Of a DNA stretch of 64,000 nucleotides, positions 11,783-24,400 are shown piece after piece; position 1 is the first letter of the stretch, and the number at the start of each line of letters is the position of its first letter. A model generated the notes under the pieces. The model ran no database searches, was not told the DNA's origin, and saw only the letters and a program-made list of their open reading frames with translations. The DNA comes from Gnetum montanum (lineage: Eukaryota > Streptophyta > Gnetopsida > Gnetales > Gnetaceae). The translations under genes were made by a program, and so were the position numbers. The stretch covers positions 342,079 to 406,078 of the forward strand of contig MNCI01001919.1 in NCBI GenBank assembly GCA_015680685.1, read 5' to 3'.

Positions 11783-12371
11783 TGTAGCGACTGAAAATGT
11801 TGACGACTAGAATGATCATGTTGAGGGGTCCATGGCCATGGTACAACCCTAACTCTAGCCTCTTTTGAAGGGCCATTGCTAGAGGAAAAAAAATGAAGGC
11901 AAAGCACCTGGGATAATCTTGTTGATCAAACTAGGATTTATAGAGTGTTTTGATGAATGAGTACTAGGGGTTCGTATGGTGTTTTCGATGGTATTAGGGC
12001 TAACTAAGCCCAAGTGTAGTGGGGTTTCCTATTGTAAGAACGATGGTGCAAATGTGAAAATAAGTGCAAAATAGCAAAAAAAATGCCAGTGTAATGCTAA
12101 ATGCCAAAGGAAATGCTTGAAAATGTAAAGGAGTTTCAAGAGAGGAAGAATGGCAGCACCCCAAATAAGGGGAGCATAGTAATTGCAAAGAAGAGGTGAG
12201 AAGGTATGTGGTGTACAAATAGATGCAGTAGTTGCAAGGAAGAGGTGAGAAGGTATGTGGTGTACAAATAGGTGTAGTAGGTAGTGTAGTCACAGTCCCT
12301 AGGGTGTCTAGGTGATGGAAACTGACATTTGTTATGAAGCTTGTGCTTATTGGGTTGGCTACTATGGTGAC
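11783..12371 (-). repeat. 3' LTR of element Z, distal piece
   Basis: It aligns over its length with 61,009-61,560, the matching part of Z's 5' LTR (shared blocks such as AGTGCTTTGATGAATGAGT-like and GCAAGAACGATGGTG-like). It stops at 12371, where element X begins, and the LTR continues at 43,225. A 49-bp duplication lies inside it. Confidence 0.85.
12192..12289 (+). repeat. 49-bp tandem duplication inside Z's 3' LTR
   Basis: AGAGGTGAGAAGGTATGTGG occurs at 12192 and again at 12241. The 5' LTR at about 61,410-61,450 has a single copy, so the duplication arose after Z inserted. Confidence 0.85.
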
Positions 12372-14451
12372 TAAAACACCATCAATTTTGGGCTCTCATG
12401 GCTCAGCATGAGATTTGCTCAAGGATGATGGGCTACATAGATCGCGTGGCACCCCAAAAGTCCAAACACCTACAAAGTTCTCTTTGAGCTTGTTTGCTAC
12501 ACTCTTCAGCACAGTCAACGTAGCACCTAGTTACAAAGGGGGCAGTGCAGGTGGACCATATAGTTTCCAAAATTTTGTATCTCTTGGGTTGTCCTAGTTG
12601 TCAGTCCACCTAAGTACCAGGCTAAGAGAAGTCAAAAGTATTCAGGATGTGCAATGGAAAATTTTCTATTTTTGACCTGTTATGCTACACTATGTTGCAT
12701 AGCATAGACAATGTAGCAGGCCATGCGGTGCTAAAACTTTTTCTAAGTGTTGAACCAAACATAGAAGATGCATTTGGGTAATTTTTTAACTTCCAAGTAT
12801 GCCTATCCTACTGCATCCTTGGAGTATGGTCAACGTGACATGGAAAAATCTAGCAAGTGGCATAAAAGTCATCCTATTTTAGGTGCTATGTTGCACAGCG
12901 TAGCATAGCGTAGCAGGGTGCCAACATTAACAAAATCCTCCTTCAAGTTATTTTGACATGGAAAATGCACTTCATCATTCTTTGATCTCCAAAGTTTCCT
13001 ATCCCACTTCACCCTCAAAACATGGCCAAGGTCCCATGGTAGAGCATTGTAGATTAAGTTAAAATTCATGCAAAATCAGGTGTTATGCTATGCTACACTA
13101 CATGGCATAGCACAACGTAGTAGAGATATCAAAGCTGAAAAGTGTACTAAAAATGAAACTGGAAGATCTCAAGCTCTTTTGACATGGAAAGCATGGTTGT
13201 CAATTGTTGAAGTTGCTTGTATTTTTGGGTCTTGAAATGATATTTTCAATTTCTGACAACATTCATTCACAAAGGGGGTGCTATGTTGTGCTATGCTATG
13301 TAGCGTAGCACAACGTAGCAAGCTAGTGTTCATGCTACTTTTCTATGCTAGATAGTGTAGACAACATAACACTTGAGAAGAAGTCTTAGAACCTCTCCAG
13401 AAATTCTAGAACTTGTCGTCAATAGTCATTTCTACTCCAGCATCCCCTCAATAGCCAAGATCAGTAGTTTGGTTTGTTTTTGCACCCCTTGTTGATCCCC
13501 AAAAGTTGACCCTATTCGAAAGAGAAGGGAAGATGTAGTCCCAGAGCATTGGCTCCAATTTGCATTTGTTATAGCCATCTTGTAAAAATGTGGCAATCTC
13601 AGATTTTGGCACATGTAGTCTGGGCAATGTGGACATAGTTGGACAGCTGTTCCTGCTCTTGCTCTTGTTCCATTTGGAATAGCATATTAATGTAGCACCA
13701 CACTTTGAGTGTAGCACACTGGCATGACACATCTACATTCATGCTACGTGGGACCCAAGACACGTGGCATCCAAACCACATCCCTTTCTCAATGCTAGGC
13801 TCTATAAATATCCCAGTAAATGACATTCTAAGGGTTGGCTTTTGTAGTTGGATTTGGTAGAAGATTGACAAGTAGAAGGTTGATGAGTGGAAAATCCCAA
13901 CATTAGAGCCTCTCAAATCTCTCTTCAACTCTAGTGTAGTAGCTCTCTATCTAGTAAGGATAAGCTCATTCATGCCTGCTAGCACCATGTCTATAGCATC
14001 CCAGAAGCTATGACCATATTGCTCCGTTGCCCAGCTTTATCTGTCCAATGCTACTCTCTAGTTTTAGACATCCATCATTCAATAAAAAGTCAAGTTTTCC
14101 AATCTCGGGGTGTTGCATTTTCTTACTCAAATTCTCATTTTACTTTTCTAAAGCATACATGTTGCACTATCTTGTATTTATTTGTGTTTATTGCCACTGT
14201 TATGTACATTGATATGCTTCTACTATTGTTCATGCTACGTTCTTACTTGTTTCAAATTCTACGTGTAACATGCTAAAAATATTGTTTGCAAATGGTAATT
14301 GAAAACCATGTAAATCCCTATCTAATCAACTAGACCATTCAGGGTGCCCCGTTTTCATTTTCTCTAGCACAACCCTCCTGTGAACTCGGGGTTAGATTGT
14401 GCACTTGATAACCTCTTAGTGTTCCAGCCACCAATGTTTTTGGATGCTATA
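12372..14451 (+). repeat. 5' LTR of element X (copy A, 2080 bp)
   Basis: It starts TAAAACACCATCAATTTTGG, where the 3' LTR has TGAAACACCATCAATTTTTG, and ends GATGCTATA before the primer site. It aligns along its length with 41,118-43,224. It contains recurrent imperfect palindromes built on GCTATGCTACGC / GCGTAGCATAGC about every 200 bp, and a TATA box at 13,803. Confidence 0.88.
13803..13810 (+). promoter_or_regulatory. TATA box, X LTR copy A
   Basis: TATAAATA, 1431 bp into the LTR, within the conserved context GGCTCTATAAATA. It occurs at the equivalent place in the other two copies. Confidence 0.6.
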
Positions 14452-14457
14452 GTTTTT

Positions 14458-14482
14458 TGGCATTAAAAGGAGGGCTTGAACC
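14458..14482 (+). other. Primer-binding site, X first copy
   Basis: TGGCATTAAAAGGAGGGCTT, continuing to GAACC, is a decayed TGGCGCTAGAAGGAGGGC. Its reverse complement has the form of a tRNA 3' end: a GGTTCAAG T-loop, a stem, an acceptor strand and CCA. I cannot name the tRNA. Confidence 0.6.
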
Positions 14483-15029
14483 TCTTTTCTATCTATTATT
14501 GGTATTCTTACATGCTTTCTACACCCTCATCAATAGCAAAAAGCTAATGTAGACATAATGCCCTTGTGGACCTGCTATGGCAGTAGCTGGCTCTTAAGCT
14601 AACATAGGAGTGGTCCACGTTTATGTTGGTGTAGATCGGTCCCTATTGATGATTCCATTGGAACCCCCGTAGGATGAAAAGCCTAGCATTATCTAATGCA
14701 TTATGTTATTTTTGTTCCACATAGCATAGCATGAATAGTGTAACACCTACAACGTAACACTTTTCTCTAGCGTAGCAGTTCCCTCCAGTGTAGCATAATA
14801 GTATAAACTACTATTTTTGGTAGTTTCTTCAGACTTTCTCATCTTTGTCTATTTAGGTACATTAGCTCAAAGGTTACTATATTTCACCATTTTCCATTGA
14901 TTGCTGTATTATGCACCCCCTCTTTGCCACAATAAGAATGAATCCACAAAATACCTCCCTTGTCACTTTGGGCTTGGAAATAGCTCATGATGGATAGGTG
15001 ATACATCTTTCGAGATTTCTATATGGATA
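14483..15029 (+). other. 5' leader of element X, first copy
   Basis: Untranslated leader, near-identical in layout to 16,985-17,490 (shared runs near GAGTGGTCCAC and TAGTTTCTT). It also carries GTGTAGCATAA / CTAGCGTAGCAG motifs like those of the LTR. It ends in a short duplication of ATGGATAGGTGATACA (about 14,992 and 15,023) just where LTR copy B begins. Confidence 0.7.
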
Positions 15030-16952
15030 GGTGATACACCTATCAAAATGCCTAAAAATTTCTCTCTGAGTCTATCTACTATGCTCTTTAGCACAATCAG
15101 CATAGCACCTAGTTACAAGGCTAGTTTGCATAAAGGGGGCACTGCGGGTGGACCATACAATTTGCTAAATTTTGTATCTATTAGGCTGTCCCAGTCGTCG
15201 ATCCACCCAAATACCAGGCTAAGAGTAGTCAAACATGTTTAGGATGTGCAAAATAGTTTAGGAAATTTTCTATTTTTGACCTATTACGCCATGCTATGCT
15301 ACACAGCGTAGCAGGCCATGCGGTGCTGAAACGTTTTCTAAGTGTTGAACCAAAAATAGAAGATGCATTTGGATAATTTTTTGACTTCCAAGGATGCCTG
15401 TCTTGCTACTTCCTTGGAGTATGGTTAGCGTGACATGGAAAAATCTAGCAAGTGGAACCAAAGTCATCCTATTTTGGATGATATGCTATGCTACGCTGCA
15501 CAACATAGCATAGCGTAGTAGGGTGCCAACATTAACAAAATCCTCCCTCAAGTTATTTTGACATGGAAAATGCACTTCACTATTCTTTGACCTCTAAAGC
15601 TACCTATCCCACTTCACCCTTAGAACATGGCCAAGGTCCCATGGCTGAGCATTGCAGATTAAGTCAAAATTCATGCAAAATCGGGTGTTACGCTGTGCTA
15701 TGCTACACAACGTAGCAGAGATATCAAAGCTGAAAAGTGTCCTAAGAATGAAACTGGGAGATCTCAAGCTCTTTTGACGTGGAAAGCATGGTTGCTAATT
15801 GTTGAAGTTGCTTGTCTTTCTGGGTCTTGAAATGATATTTTTAGTTTTTGACAACATTGATTTGCAAAGTGGGTGCTATGCTATGGTACGCTGTATAGCG
15901 TAGCACAACATAGCAAGCCAGTGTTCATACTACTTTTCTATGCTGGACAATGTAGACAACGTAAAACTTGAGAAGAAGCCTTAGGACCTCTCTAGAAATT
16001 CTAGAACTCATCATCAATGGTAATTTCTACTCCAGCATCCCCTCAATAGCCAAGATTAGCAATTTGCTTAATTTTTGCACCCCTTGTTAATCCCTAAAAG
16101 TTGTCCCTATACTTAACCCTACTTGAAAGAGAAGGGAAGACGTAGTCCCAGAGCATAGGCTCCAATTTGCATTTGTTCTAGAAACTCTTGTAAAAATGTG
16201 GTAGTCTCAAATTTTGGCACATGCAGTCTGTGTAATGTGGTCATAGTTGGACAACTGTTCCTACTCTCACTCTTGTTCCATTCAAAATAGCATATCAGCA
16301 TAGCACCATACTTTGAGCATAGCACACCAGCATGACACATCCACATTCATGCTATGTGGGACCTAGGACATGTGGTGTCCAAACCACATCTCTTTCTCAA
16401 CTTTGGGCTCTATAAATAGGCCAGTAAATGACATTCTAAGGATTGGCTTTTGCAATTGGCTTTGGTAGAAGATTGGCAAGTAGAAGGTAGATAGGCGGCA
16501 AATCCCAGCATTCCAAATCTCTCTTCAACTCCAGCGTAGCAACTCTTCATCCAGCAAGCATCAGCTCATTCATGCCTGCTTACACCACATCTGTAGCATC
16601 CTAGAAATTGTGCTCATATTACTCTGTTGCCCAGCTGTGTTTGTCCAACGCTGCTCTCCAGTTATACACATCCATCATCCAGCTGTGTTTATTACTACTA
16701 TTATGTACATTGATACGCTTCTACTATTGTGCATGCTATGTTCTTACTTGTTTTTGCTTTTACATGTAACATGCTAAAAATATTGTTTTCAAATGTTAAT
16801 TGAACACCACGTAAGTCCTTGTCTAATCGACCAAACCATTCAAGATGCCTCATATCTATTTTTTCTAGCATGATCCTCCCATGGACTCGGGGTTAGATTG
16901 TGTGCCTGATAACCTCTCGGTGTTCCAGCCACTAACATTTTTAGATGCTACA
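15030..16952 (+). repeat. Second, internal LTR copy of element X (copy B)
   Basis: It aligns with copy A from about 12,450 onward but lacks the first ~80 bp, so it is 5'-truncated. It also lacks about 100 bp present in copy A near 14,085-14,180. A TATA box lies at 16,411. With the leader that follows, it makes a tandem LTR-leader-LTR-leader arrangement with a period of about 2.6 kb. Confidence 0.85.
16411..16418 (+). promoter_or_regulatory. TATA box, X LTR copy B
   Basis: TATAAATA in the same GGGCTC-preceded context as the other X LTRs. It is the LTR promoter closest to gag. Confidence 0.55.
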
Positions 16953-16958
16953 AGTTTT

Positions 16959-17542
16959 TGGTGTTAGAAGGAGGGTTTGAACCTCCGTTCTATCTATAAT
17001 GGGTAGTCCTACATGCTTTCTACACTCTCATCAGTAGCAACAAGCTAACATAAACATAACACCCCTATGGACCTACTATGGTAGTAGCTAGCTCTTAGGC
17101 TAGGGCAGGAGTGGTCCACATCTGTGTCGGTGTAGATCAGTCCCTGTTGACGGTTCCACTGGAACCCTTGTAGGATGAAAATCCTAGCATTTTCTACTGT
17201 GTTACATTATTTTTGTTTTGTGTAGCGTAGCATGAATAGTGTAACACCTATAACGTAACACTTTTCTCCAGCATAGCAGTTCCCTCCAGTGTAGCATAAC
17301 AATGTAAACTACTATTTTTGGTAGTTTCTTTAGACTTTCTCATCTTTGGCTATTTAGGCACGTTAGCTTAAAGGTTACTATATTTTACCATTTTCCATTG
17401 ATTGCTATATTGTGTACACCCTCTCTAACACAAAAAGAATGAGTCCACCAAATACCATGCCTGCGACTTTGGGCTTAGAAATAGCTCATCCCCTACAATG
17501 TGGGATTGATCACGAGCAATCACTTAGCCCAATACAAATACC
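16959..17542 (+). other. Primer site and 5' leader of element X, second copy
   Basis: TGGTGTTAGAAGGAGGGTTT at 16,959 is the second primer-site copy. The leader that follows repeats the first leader, then diverges after TTTGGGCTTAGAAATAGCTC and runs to the gag start region at 17,543. Confidence 0.7.
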
Positions 17543-19648
17543 ATGGTAGTCTCTTCGGCTGCAACATCAATCACCTAAATGTATGCCTTGTGATGAAGAG
17601 CAATACAACTTATTATGTGCAAAATTCCAAGGAAACCTACCATTAGATTGTCACAAATTCGAGGAAAAGTGTAATTTTGAAATTATCCATTGGAATGAAA
17701 GGGAGTTCCTTCCTACTCCTGAGACCACCATCTCGCTCACTAAAACATTTTACTGGCTTTTAAAGCAACTTGTACAATTGGGTAGGTCAAGAAAATGAGA
17801 CACCATGTCTCACTATGATGAGCCCCTTCATGATGGCCAAGAGGGGTTAGAATCCCACTCTGAGGGTGGTGGCCCCATCTATACCACAACTCCTTAGTCT
17901 ACTTCCATCTTTAGTTCACACCAGTCACAATATTCCACTTCTTTTGTGACTGCCATGACACTACCACATTCCAAACCCTTCATGGTGATGGGTATTCATT
18001 AACTGTTATCATCACAATAGCATGTAGGGCCTTTGACCTCATTCCCCTTTATCATTCCTTCTCAGTCCATTCAAGTTGCACATTCAATGTCTGTGACACC
18101 TACACTACCCTATGTGCATACCATGCCCACATCACAACCGTATATAAGTGCCACTTCTATTACCTCTTCTATAACCATTTCATCATCAGTAGCAAGCCCC
18201 ACCTCAACTGCATGGTAGCTAGCAACATCTTTTCCTATAGTTCAAGCATCTTAGATACCACAATATGTGTAGCCCCACATGTATCAAGCATCACACATGG
18301 TGCAATCAACCACGGGGCTGTGGGATACCCTAGCAACTGGACATGTAACCGTTTCCATGACACCACCAATGGTAGCTACTCTAGTAGCACCACCCACTGG
18401 GCTATGGGCCACTTAGGCAGCCCCATTAGTGGGAGTTGCTCCCACATCACCTCTGATGGGACTGGTTGCTGCACTAGCAACACCTCCAATGATGGCTACT
18501 CTAGCAGCTCCACAAGTAGTCTAGTTCATGCAACCTCTTCTAACACCTCCAGGACTAGACCAAGCCTTTCAGCTTATCTAGATCCTCATGGATGAAGTTA
18601 ATTAGCTTAAAGCTACTGGTTCTGAAATGGTCCAAGTAATGGACTTTTACCACGATGACCCAATAAGCCCAGTCATTCCTCTACTTATATTGCCCCCTAG
18701 GGTGGAACTTTCCCAGTTTACAAAATACAACAAAGAGGACAATCCAAATGCCCACCTGGTTACCTTCAGATCTGAATCCTTGTTATTACAATCATGGCCA
18801 CATGCCATCATTCATGTTTTTGCAATGTCATTAACTAGAAAGGCTTTGGATTGGTATCACATGCTTCCTCATGCATCAATTTCAACATTAAAAGATTTTT
18901 TGAGTCAATTTGTGACTCGCTTCAAGTATAACTTGAAGCCAGAAGTTACCCTAGATCAACTTATGAATGTTAAGCAAGAACCATTAGAACCCATTCAAAA
19001 ATTTATACAACATTGGAGCACTACTCTAAATGAAATCCATGAACCGATTGCCAAATCCCACTTACTTGCAATCTTTAAAGGGGTTGTAAATGATTTTATC
19101 AAATCTAACCTATATTACCTAGTGCTATGTTCCCTTAGTCAAGCTTTTGTGCAAACAAAAAGTATACAAGACACAATAGAAGCAAGTAAAGACCTGGGTT
19201 AAATAACTTACAAAAATGCATACGCGAAGAAAGAGAAAGAAAAGGGAAAGGCCATTGTGGCCACTGTGGCCAATGAAACTAAGCGCAACAACAAACAACC
19301 TACCAAAGTGCCTAAAACCACAACCACCAGTAGCAAAGCATCAAGCTCTTGAAACATGGGGGTTAGCGAACCTGCAACGTCAACAGCCATGACACAAACT
19401 ATGCCAAGGCCAAATTTTGAGTGTAAGGATTGCTTGAAATATACTCCATTTCCAATTAAGTTATCAGAGCTATTGGACGAACTCCTGAATGTTGGACACA
19501 TTTAGTTTAAGCAAATGTTAGCAGAGGCCCATAAGGGGCACAAGAGATATTATGAAATCCCCCTCTATAGCCACACTTAACGAGCCTCTTGTGCCTAAAA
19601 ATTTTAGGCTTAAATGATTTTACAACTACCACCAATTGTGTGGTCATG
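17543..19648 (+). pseudogene. gag: gag pseudogene of element X, 5' part
   Basis: An ATG at 17,543 opens MVVSSAATSIT, with a frameshift soon after. Homology to Y and Z gag is clear from EREFLPTPETTISLTKTF (about 17,700-17,750). The Retrotrans_gag-type core lies at 18,627-19,202 (PNAHLVTFRSESLLLQSWPH, later IQKFIQHWSTTLNEIHEP), open for 191 codons. Then come a Lys-rich stretch and an ECKDCLKYTPFPIKLSELL segment near 19,420-19,470. One more frameshift occurs near 19,540. The reading YNYHQLCGHD stops at 19,648, where element Y is inserted; the knuckle continues at 39,027. The first knuckle Cys is already Tyr. Confidence 0.85.
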
Positions 19649-19653
19649 ATACC

Positions 19654-21189
19654 TGAAACACCATGAAAATTTTGAGGCCTCAATGGTTCAGTAAAATCTT
19701 GCGATTTAGGCAAGGATTTGCAACAAGTCATGGCTCAGCAAGTTCCCTTCTCGGCTAAGGGTCTGTTATGCCACACTATGTAGCGCAGCGTAATAGACTC
19801 CAGAGGATAGAACAAGATAAGGGGTATACAATGGGAAGCCTTCAACTTTGCAAGTTAGCTATGTTTCAAAAATTTTAACTTTTAATGTATTACGCTGCAT
19901 TATGCAATGCAACGTAATGTAGCATAATGCAGTGTAATGCAAGAAGACAATCCATCTAGTCACAACAACGGAGATAGTAAAATTTGAGACCTCGATGGTC
20001 CAGCAAAATCTCAAGGCTTAAGCAAGGATCTGCAACATGTCGCACATCTCAGCAAGTTTTCCTTTTTTTGGCTAAGGGCCTATTACGCTACATTATGTAG
20101 TGTAGTGTAATAAACCCCAGAAAGATTGAACAGAAACAAGGGAAGCGCGGCGACAACACTTCAATTTTTTGCAGGTTCGCTATCTTACGCTGAATTACGC
20201 TATGCAGCTTAATGTAGCATGATGTAGTGTAATACAAGCAACAACAGAGATAACAAAATCTAGGCATCAAGAGTTCATATGTCACAATACACTCTCTAGC
20301 ATATTACAGCATAACCATAGAATAGTTTGTTACCAAAGCTCTAGCAAAGGTAGATTACAACACATTACGCTTCAGAGCCTAACGTAGCGTAGTGCCACAA
20401 GCTTCAAATACAAATGCATCAAGTCAACAACATTTTGTAGGTTCAGGACACACATCATCTAAACCGCATTTTTATCCTAACCCTAACCTTATAAATACTC
20501 CAGTTGACAAGGATCAAAGGGTTGGCAAATTTTTTTTCTCGATTGGCAAATTTTCTCTATGAGAAATTTTCTTTCATTGGCAATTATTGACAACTTTTGG
20601 CAAAGATTGACAAGAGAACAAAAGAAGATCAGCGATCGTAAGAGCATCGAAGGTGATTGGCAAGAATCTTTGATCAAAAATAGCTAGTTAGTGGATATTC
20701 TACTTCGGGTCTGACTCCCTTGCCCCCAGATTGGCTAGAACAAGGTAGATTGACCTTTTGCTTGTTTTATCTTTAAATAGATTTCCTGTTCTTGGCACAT
20801 GCTTCTTCTAAACCGAAGTTTTCCTGTAATCATTGTATCCAACATATTTTGTTTATAAGCTAAATCCTAGATCTCGAGATTGCACACTCTCTAAATCTAA
20901 TTTCTTGCATCCTATCTATATAGATTTTGCAATCACTTTGAATCGTTTACATCACTCTCAATTACCTTCAAAATTAACGATATTATATCTCCTCATTGAA
21001 ATCACCATTTTTCCATCTGGTTATTACAAAATTTTACTAATTAGGTAAGCCCCTATCTGATCGACAAGACCATTTAGGGCATCTCAGATTCGTCTTCTCC
21101 AGCATGGCCCTTGCACGGATCCAGGGTTGGAACTGTGTACATGAAACTCCGCTCGGTATTTCCAGTGACCAACGTTTTCCATCGTTACA
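19654..21189 (+). repeat. 5' LTR of element Y (1536 bp)
   Basis: It starts TGAAACACCATG and ends CATCGTTACA. It holds several hyphenated palindromes such as TTACGCTAC (20,083-20,091) facing GTAGTGTAA (20,102-20,110), and a TATA box at offset 836. Confidence 0.93.
20490..20497 (+). promoter_or_regulatory. TATA box, Y 5' LTR
   Basis: TATAAATA in the context ACCTTATAAATACTCCAG, 836 bp into the LTR. The 3' LTR has it at the identical offset. Confidence 0.65.
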
Positions 21190-21195
21190 TTTTTC

Positions 21196-21214
21196 TGGCA
21201 CTAGAAGAAGGGCC
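21196..21214 (+). other. Primer-binding site of element Y
   Basis: TGGCACTAGAAGAAGGGCC, the same tRNA-type site as in X and Z, 6 nt after the LTR end. From 21,215 to 21,444 is a short leader without a gene. Confidence 0.65.
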
Positions 21215-21444
21215 TAAACCTTTGATCCACATTTTACAAGTAGTTCTGTAAGCTGTCTATACCCATTATCTATCGACGTAAACGTAATACTTCCATGGTT
21301 GTTTACGAGATTGTGTGGTGTAGATTGGTCGCTTCGACGATTCCTTTGGAATCCTGCAGGGTAGAAAGCCCGATCATTGCCTTAGTGTGCCTTTGACCTT
21401 ATGATCTTTATCCTTGTCATCATTACTATTGAACCATGTAGATA

Positions 21445-24400
21445 ATGGTTACATCAACCACTGCTGTTGACACTGCTAACCTCAAGAATCATTGGACTCT
21501 GCAAGTCACCTCTCCTGTGGTCGAGCCGCCAACTAGTCTGGTGTGACCACCCCACTTCCTTAGGCTTCAAAACAAAGAGCCTAAGAGGCATGATCAGTGC
21601 AAGGAACATTAAAATTTCCTCTATGCTAAACTTGCAGCAAATCTACCCATGTATCCATAAGAACTAGAAGAGAAACGAGAATACGAGTTCACATACTGCA
21701 ATGGGAAGGAATTTATTCCTTTGTCAAATGCCACAGTACCCATGAAAAATCAACTATAGTGGATCCTAGATCAAATGCTGATGGTTAGGACATCGATAGA
21801 ATAATGAGAGGAGTTGTTCCATGATGAAGCACTTCATGACGGGTAGGACGATCTAGATTCCCACTCTGAGGGAGGTAGTCATGCTGATTTGGCTATGGCC
21901 CCCCCCTCCATGACGTCTTGTGTAAATCCGTTATTCATGGTCACCACGCCCTTAACATTATCTAATACTAATCGAGTCTCACACTCACCCCAGCTACATT
22001 TTCTATCTCCGACTACCCTCTAGGGTGGTGTCTCATCACAAATCATTCCTTAGCAGGTGTAGTTAGCTAATCCATCTCATCGTACACCTACGCCCATGTC
22101 ATCGTATGTACACGCGATACCTACTTCGTAGTTACATACAACACCTACATTCATCCCGACTCACATGATAGGGTCTACCACTACAGCATGGTGGGTTCCA
22201 AACATGTCTCTCGTTGCGCATCCTACACAGATGTCCCATCTCCCCCATCATCAAAACCAGGTTCCGCAGGCGCTAAACCCCACTACAGGGTCATTGTTTG
22301 TGCCCCTAGCCATGCAAACAACATATTCAATGGCACAACTGATGGAGGTTGCCCCATCCGTGCCACCTACCAGGTGGTGGATGCCACAAGCAGCATTGCC
22401 TACAGGGACAATTCCAATAGCATTGCCCATCATCCAAGTTGCCGCCCCTATTCTGCCACCCAGCGTGGCTCCTCTTGCCATTCCACAAACGACCTCTTCA
22501 TCTACGAGTCTAGATCAAGCCTTCTAGCTTATTCAGACCCTTACTGAGGAAGTTAAACACCTCAAGGCTGTTGGTTTTGACACAGTACAAGTCATGGATT
22601 TTTACCATTATGATCCTATTAGTTCGGTAGTGCCTATTTTATCGTTACCTCCTAGGATGCTACTCCCCCATTTTAAAAAATACAATGGGGAAGGTGATCC
22701 CAATGTGCCTTTAATTACTTTCAGGTCAGAGTTGTTGTTATTGCAACAATGGCCACATACTATCATCTGTATCTTTGCTATGTCCCTAATTGGTAAAGCT
22801 TTAGACTAGTATCAAGCACTCCCACGTGCTTCCATTTCAACTTTGGAAGAGCTATTAACTCAGTTCATGACTCGTTTCAAGTACAAATTGAAACTAGAAG
22901 TCATGCTAGATTAGCTCATGGAAGTTAAGCAAGACCCACTCAAGTCGGTTCAAAAGTTTATACAACGGTGGAGTGCCACCTTGAATGAAATCCATGAACC
23001 CATCGCGGAGGCCCATCTGTTGGAAATCTTCAAGGGGGTAGTTAACGACTTTATCAAGTCTAAGTTATATTACCTCGCTCCCTGCTCCCTTAGGCAAGCC
23101 TTTGTTTAAACTAAGAGCATCCAAGATGCAGCAGAGGCTAGCAAGGATCCAGCATATGTGGTCTACAAAAATGCCCACAGCAAGGGTAAAGATAAAGGTA
23201 AAGCTACAACAATGATAGTAGCAGCAGTTGCTGAGGGGGCCAAGAAGAAAAACAACAATAAGAAAATATTTGTAGAGCCTGCTGAGCCCACAACTAGCTC
23301 AAATAGTGCTGATCAAGAAACTCCTTCTGCCCCTGAAGCACCTCTGCAACCAAAGCCTATTTTTGAGTGTAAAGACTGTTCAAAATACGAGGCTCTACCT
23401 ATAAAGCCTTCAGAACTTCTGAAGCAATTGCTAGGAATTGGCCACATCCAACATAAGAAGGTATCCAAGGAGGGTCTGAAGAGCCACAAACAACATTGTG
23501 AGCTGCTCAAGAATCCCTCCTTGGCTCTGCTGAATGAACCCCCAATCCCAAAAAACTTTAGGCTGGACCACCTCTGTGACTATCACCAGCTGTGTGATCA
23601 TGACACGGATTACTGCTAGGCATTAAAAGATGACATTGAATGCATGATCGATCAAGGTAGACTGATCTTAGATAGCAATAGTTTGGTCCATCCCAAAAAC
23701 CAATCCATGCATGTGTACCAAGACCCGTTAAATGCTAATAACGCAGGGTACACTATCAATGTGGTAGGTACAGAAGGTGATGATCAGGCATAGCCAAAGT
23801 AGCCCTTTTTCTTGCATGTACCTCCTGGCTCATCTCAAGTGACAAGTGTGTCGACATCGACGGGCGTGGTTCAGTGAAAACCTTTTATCCTTCGAGTCCC
23901 ATCTCCTATCATCGCTCCACAGCCTACTATTGGTAAAGCCGTGGCTTAGCCCGCATCCACACCTAAGGCATCCTTTGTCATCAGGGTGCCAAAGCCATCA
24001 GTTGTTCCTGTTATGCAGGGGCAACCATTTAAGTCAACGCCCCAATCACAACCTAATAGGAAAAGAGAAGGGCACATGACATCTGACACAGCCAAGGATC
24101 GTCTTATGTTGGGATTCCCTAGACCTACACCCCTCGCCTTGGTGGCCTTGGCCCCACCTTCTTCTAAAAATGATGACATTACGCAAACGCGGCCACCTTC
24201 TCCCTACCCAAGAAAATACAATCCTCAACCAGAAACTATTCCACTCTGAGAGATCCATCTCCTAGGATGAATGGAAGAAGAAAAGGGCAACAAACAACCA
24301 GATCATGTGCATGATCTCCTTAACACTTTTACGCAAGTCAAGTAGGCTCTCAAACAGAAAAATACAATGTTGAGCCTGTACGACTTGTTGATGACATCCC

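Noticed and set aside
22188-22547. Second plus-strand frame and its minus-strand partner in the Pro/Ala-rich region
   Set aside because: Low-complexity coding in the gag linker leaves neighbouring frames open. The gag frame continues through both sides.
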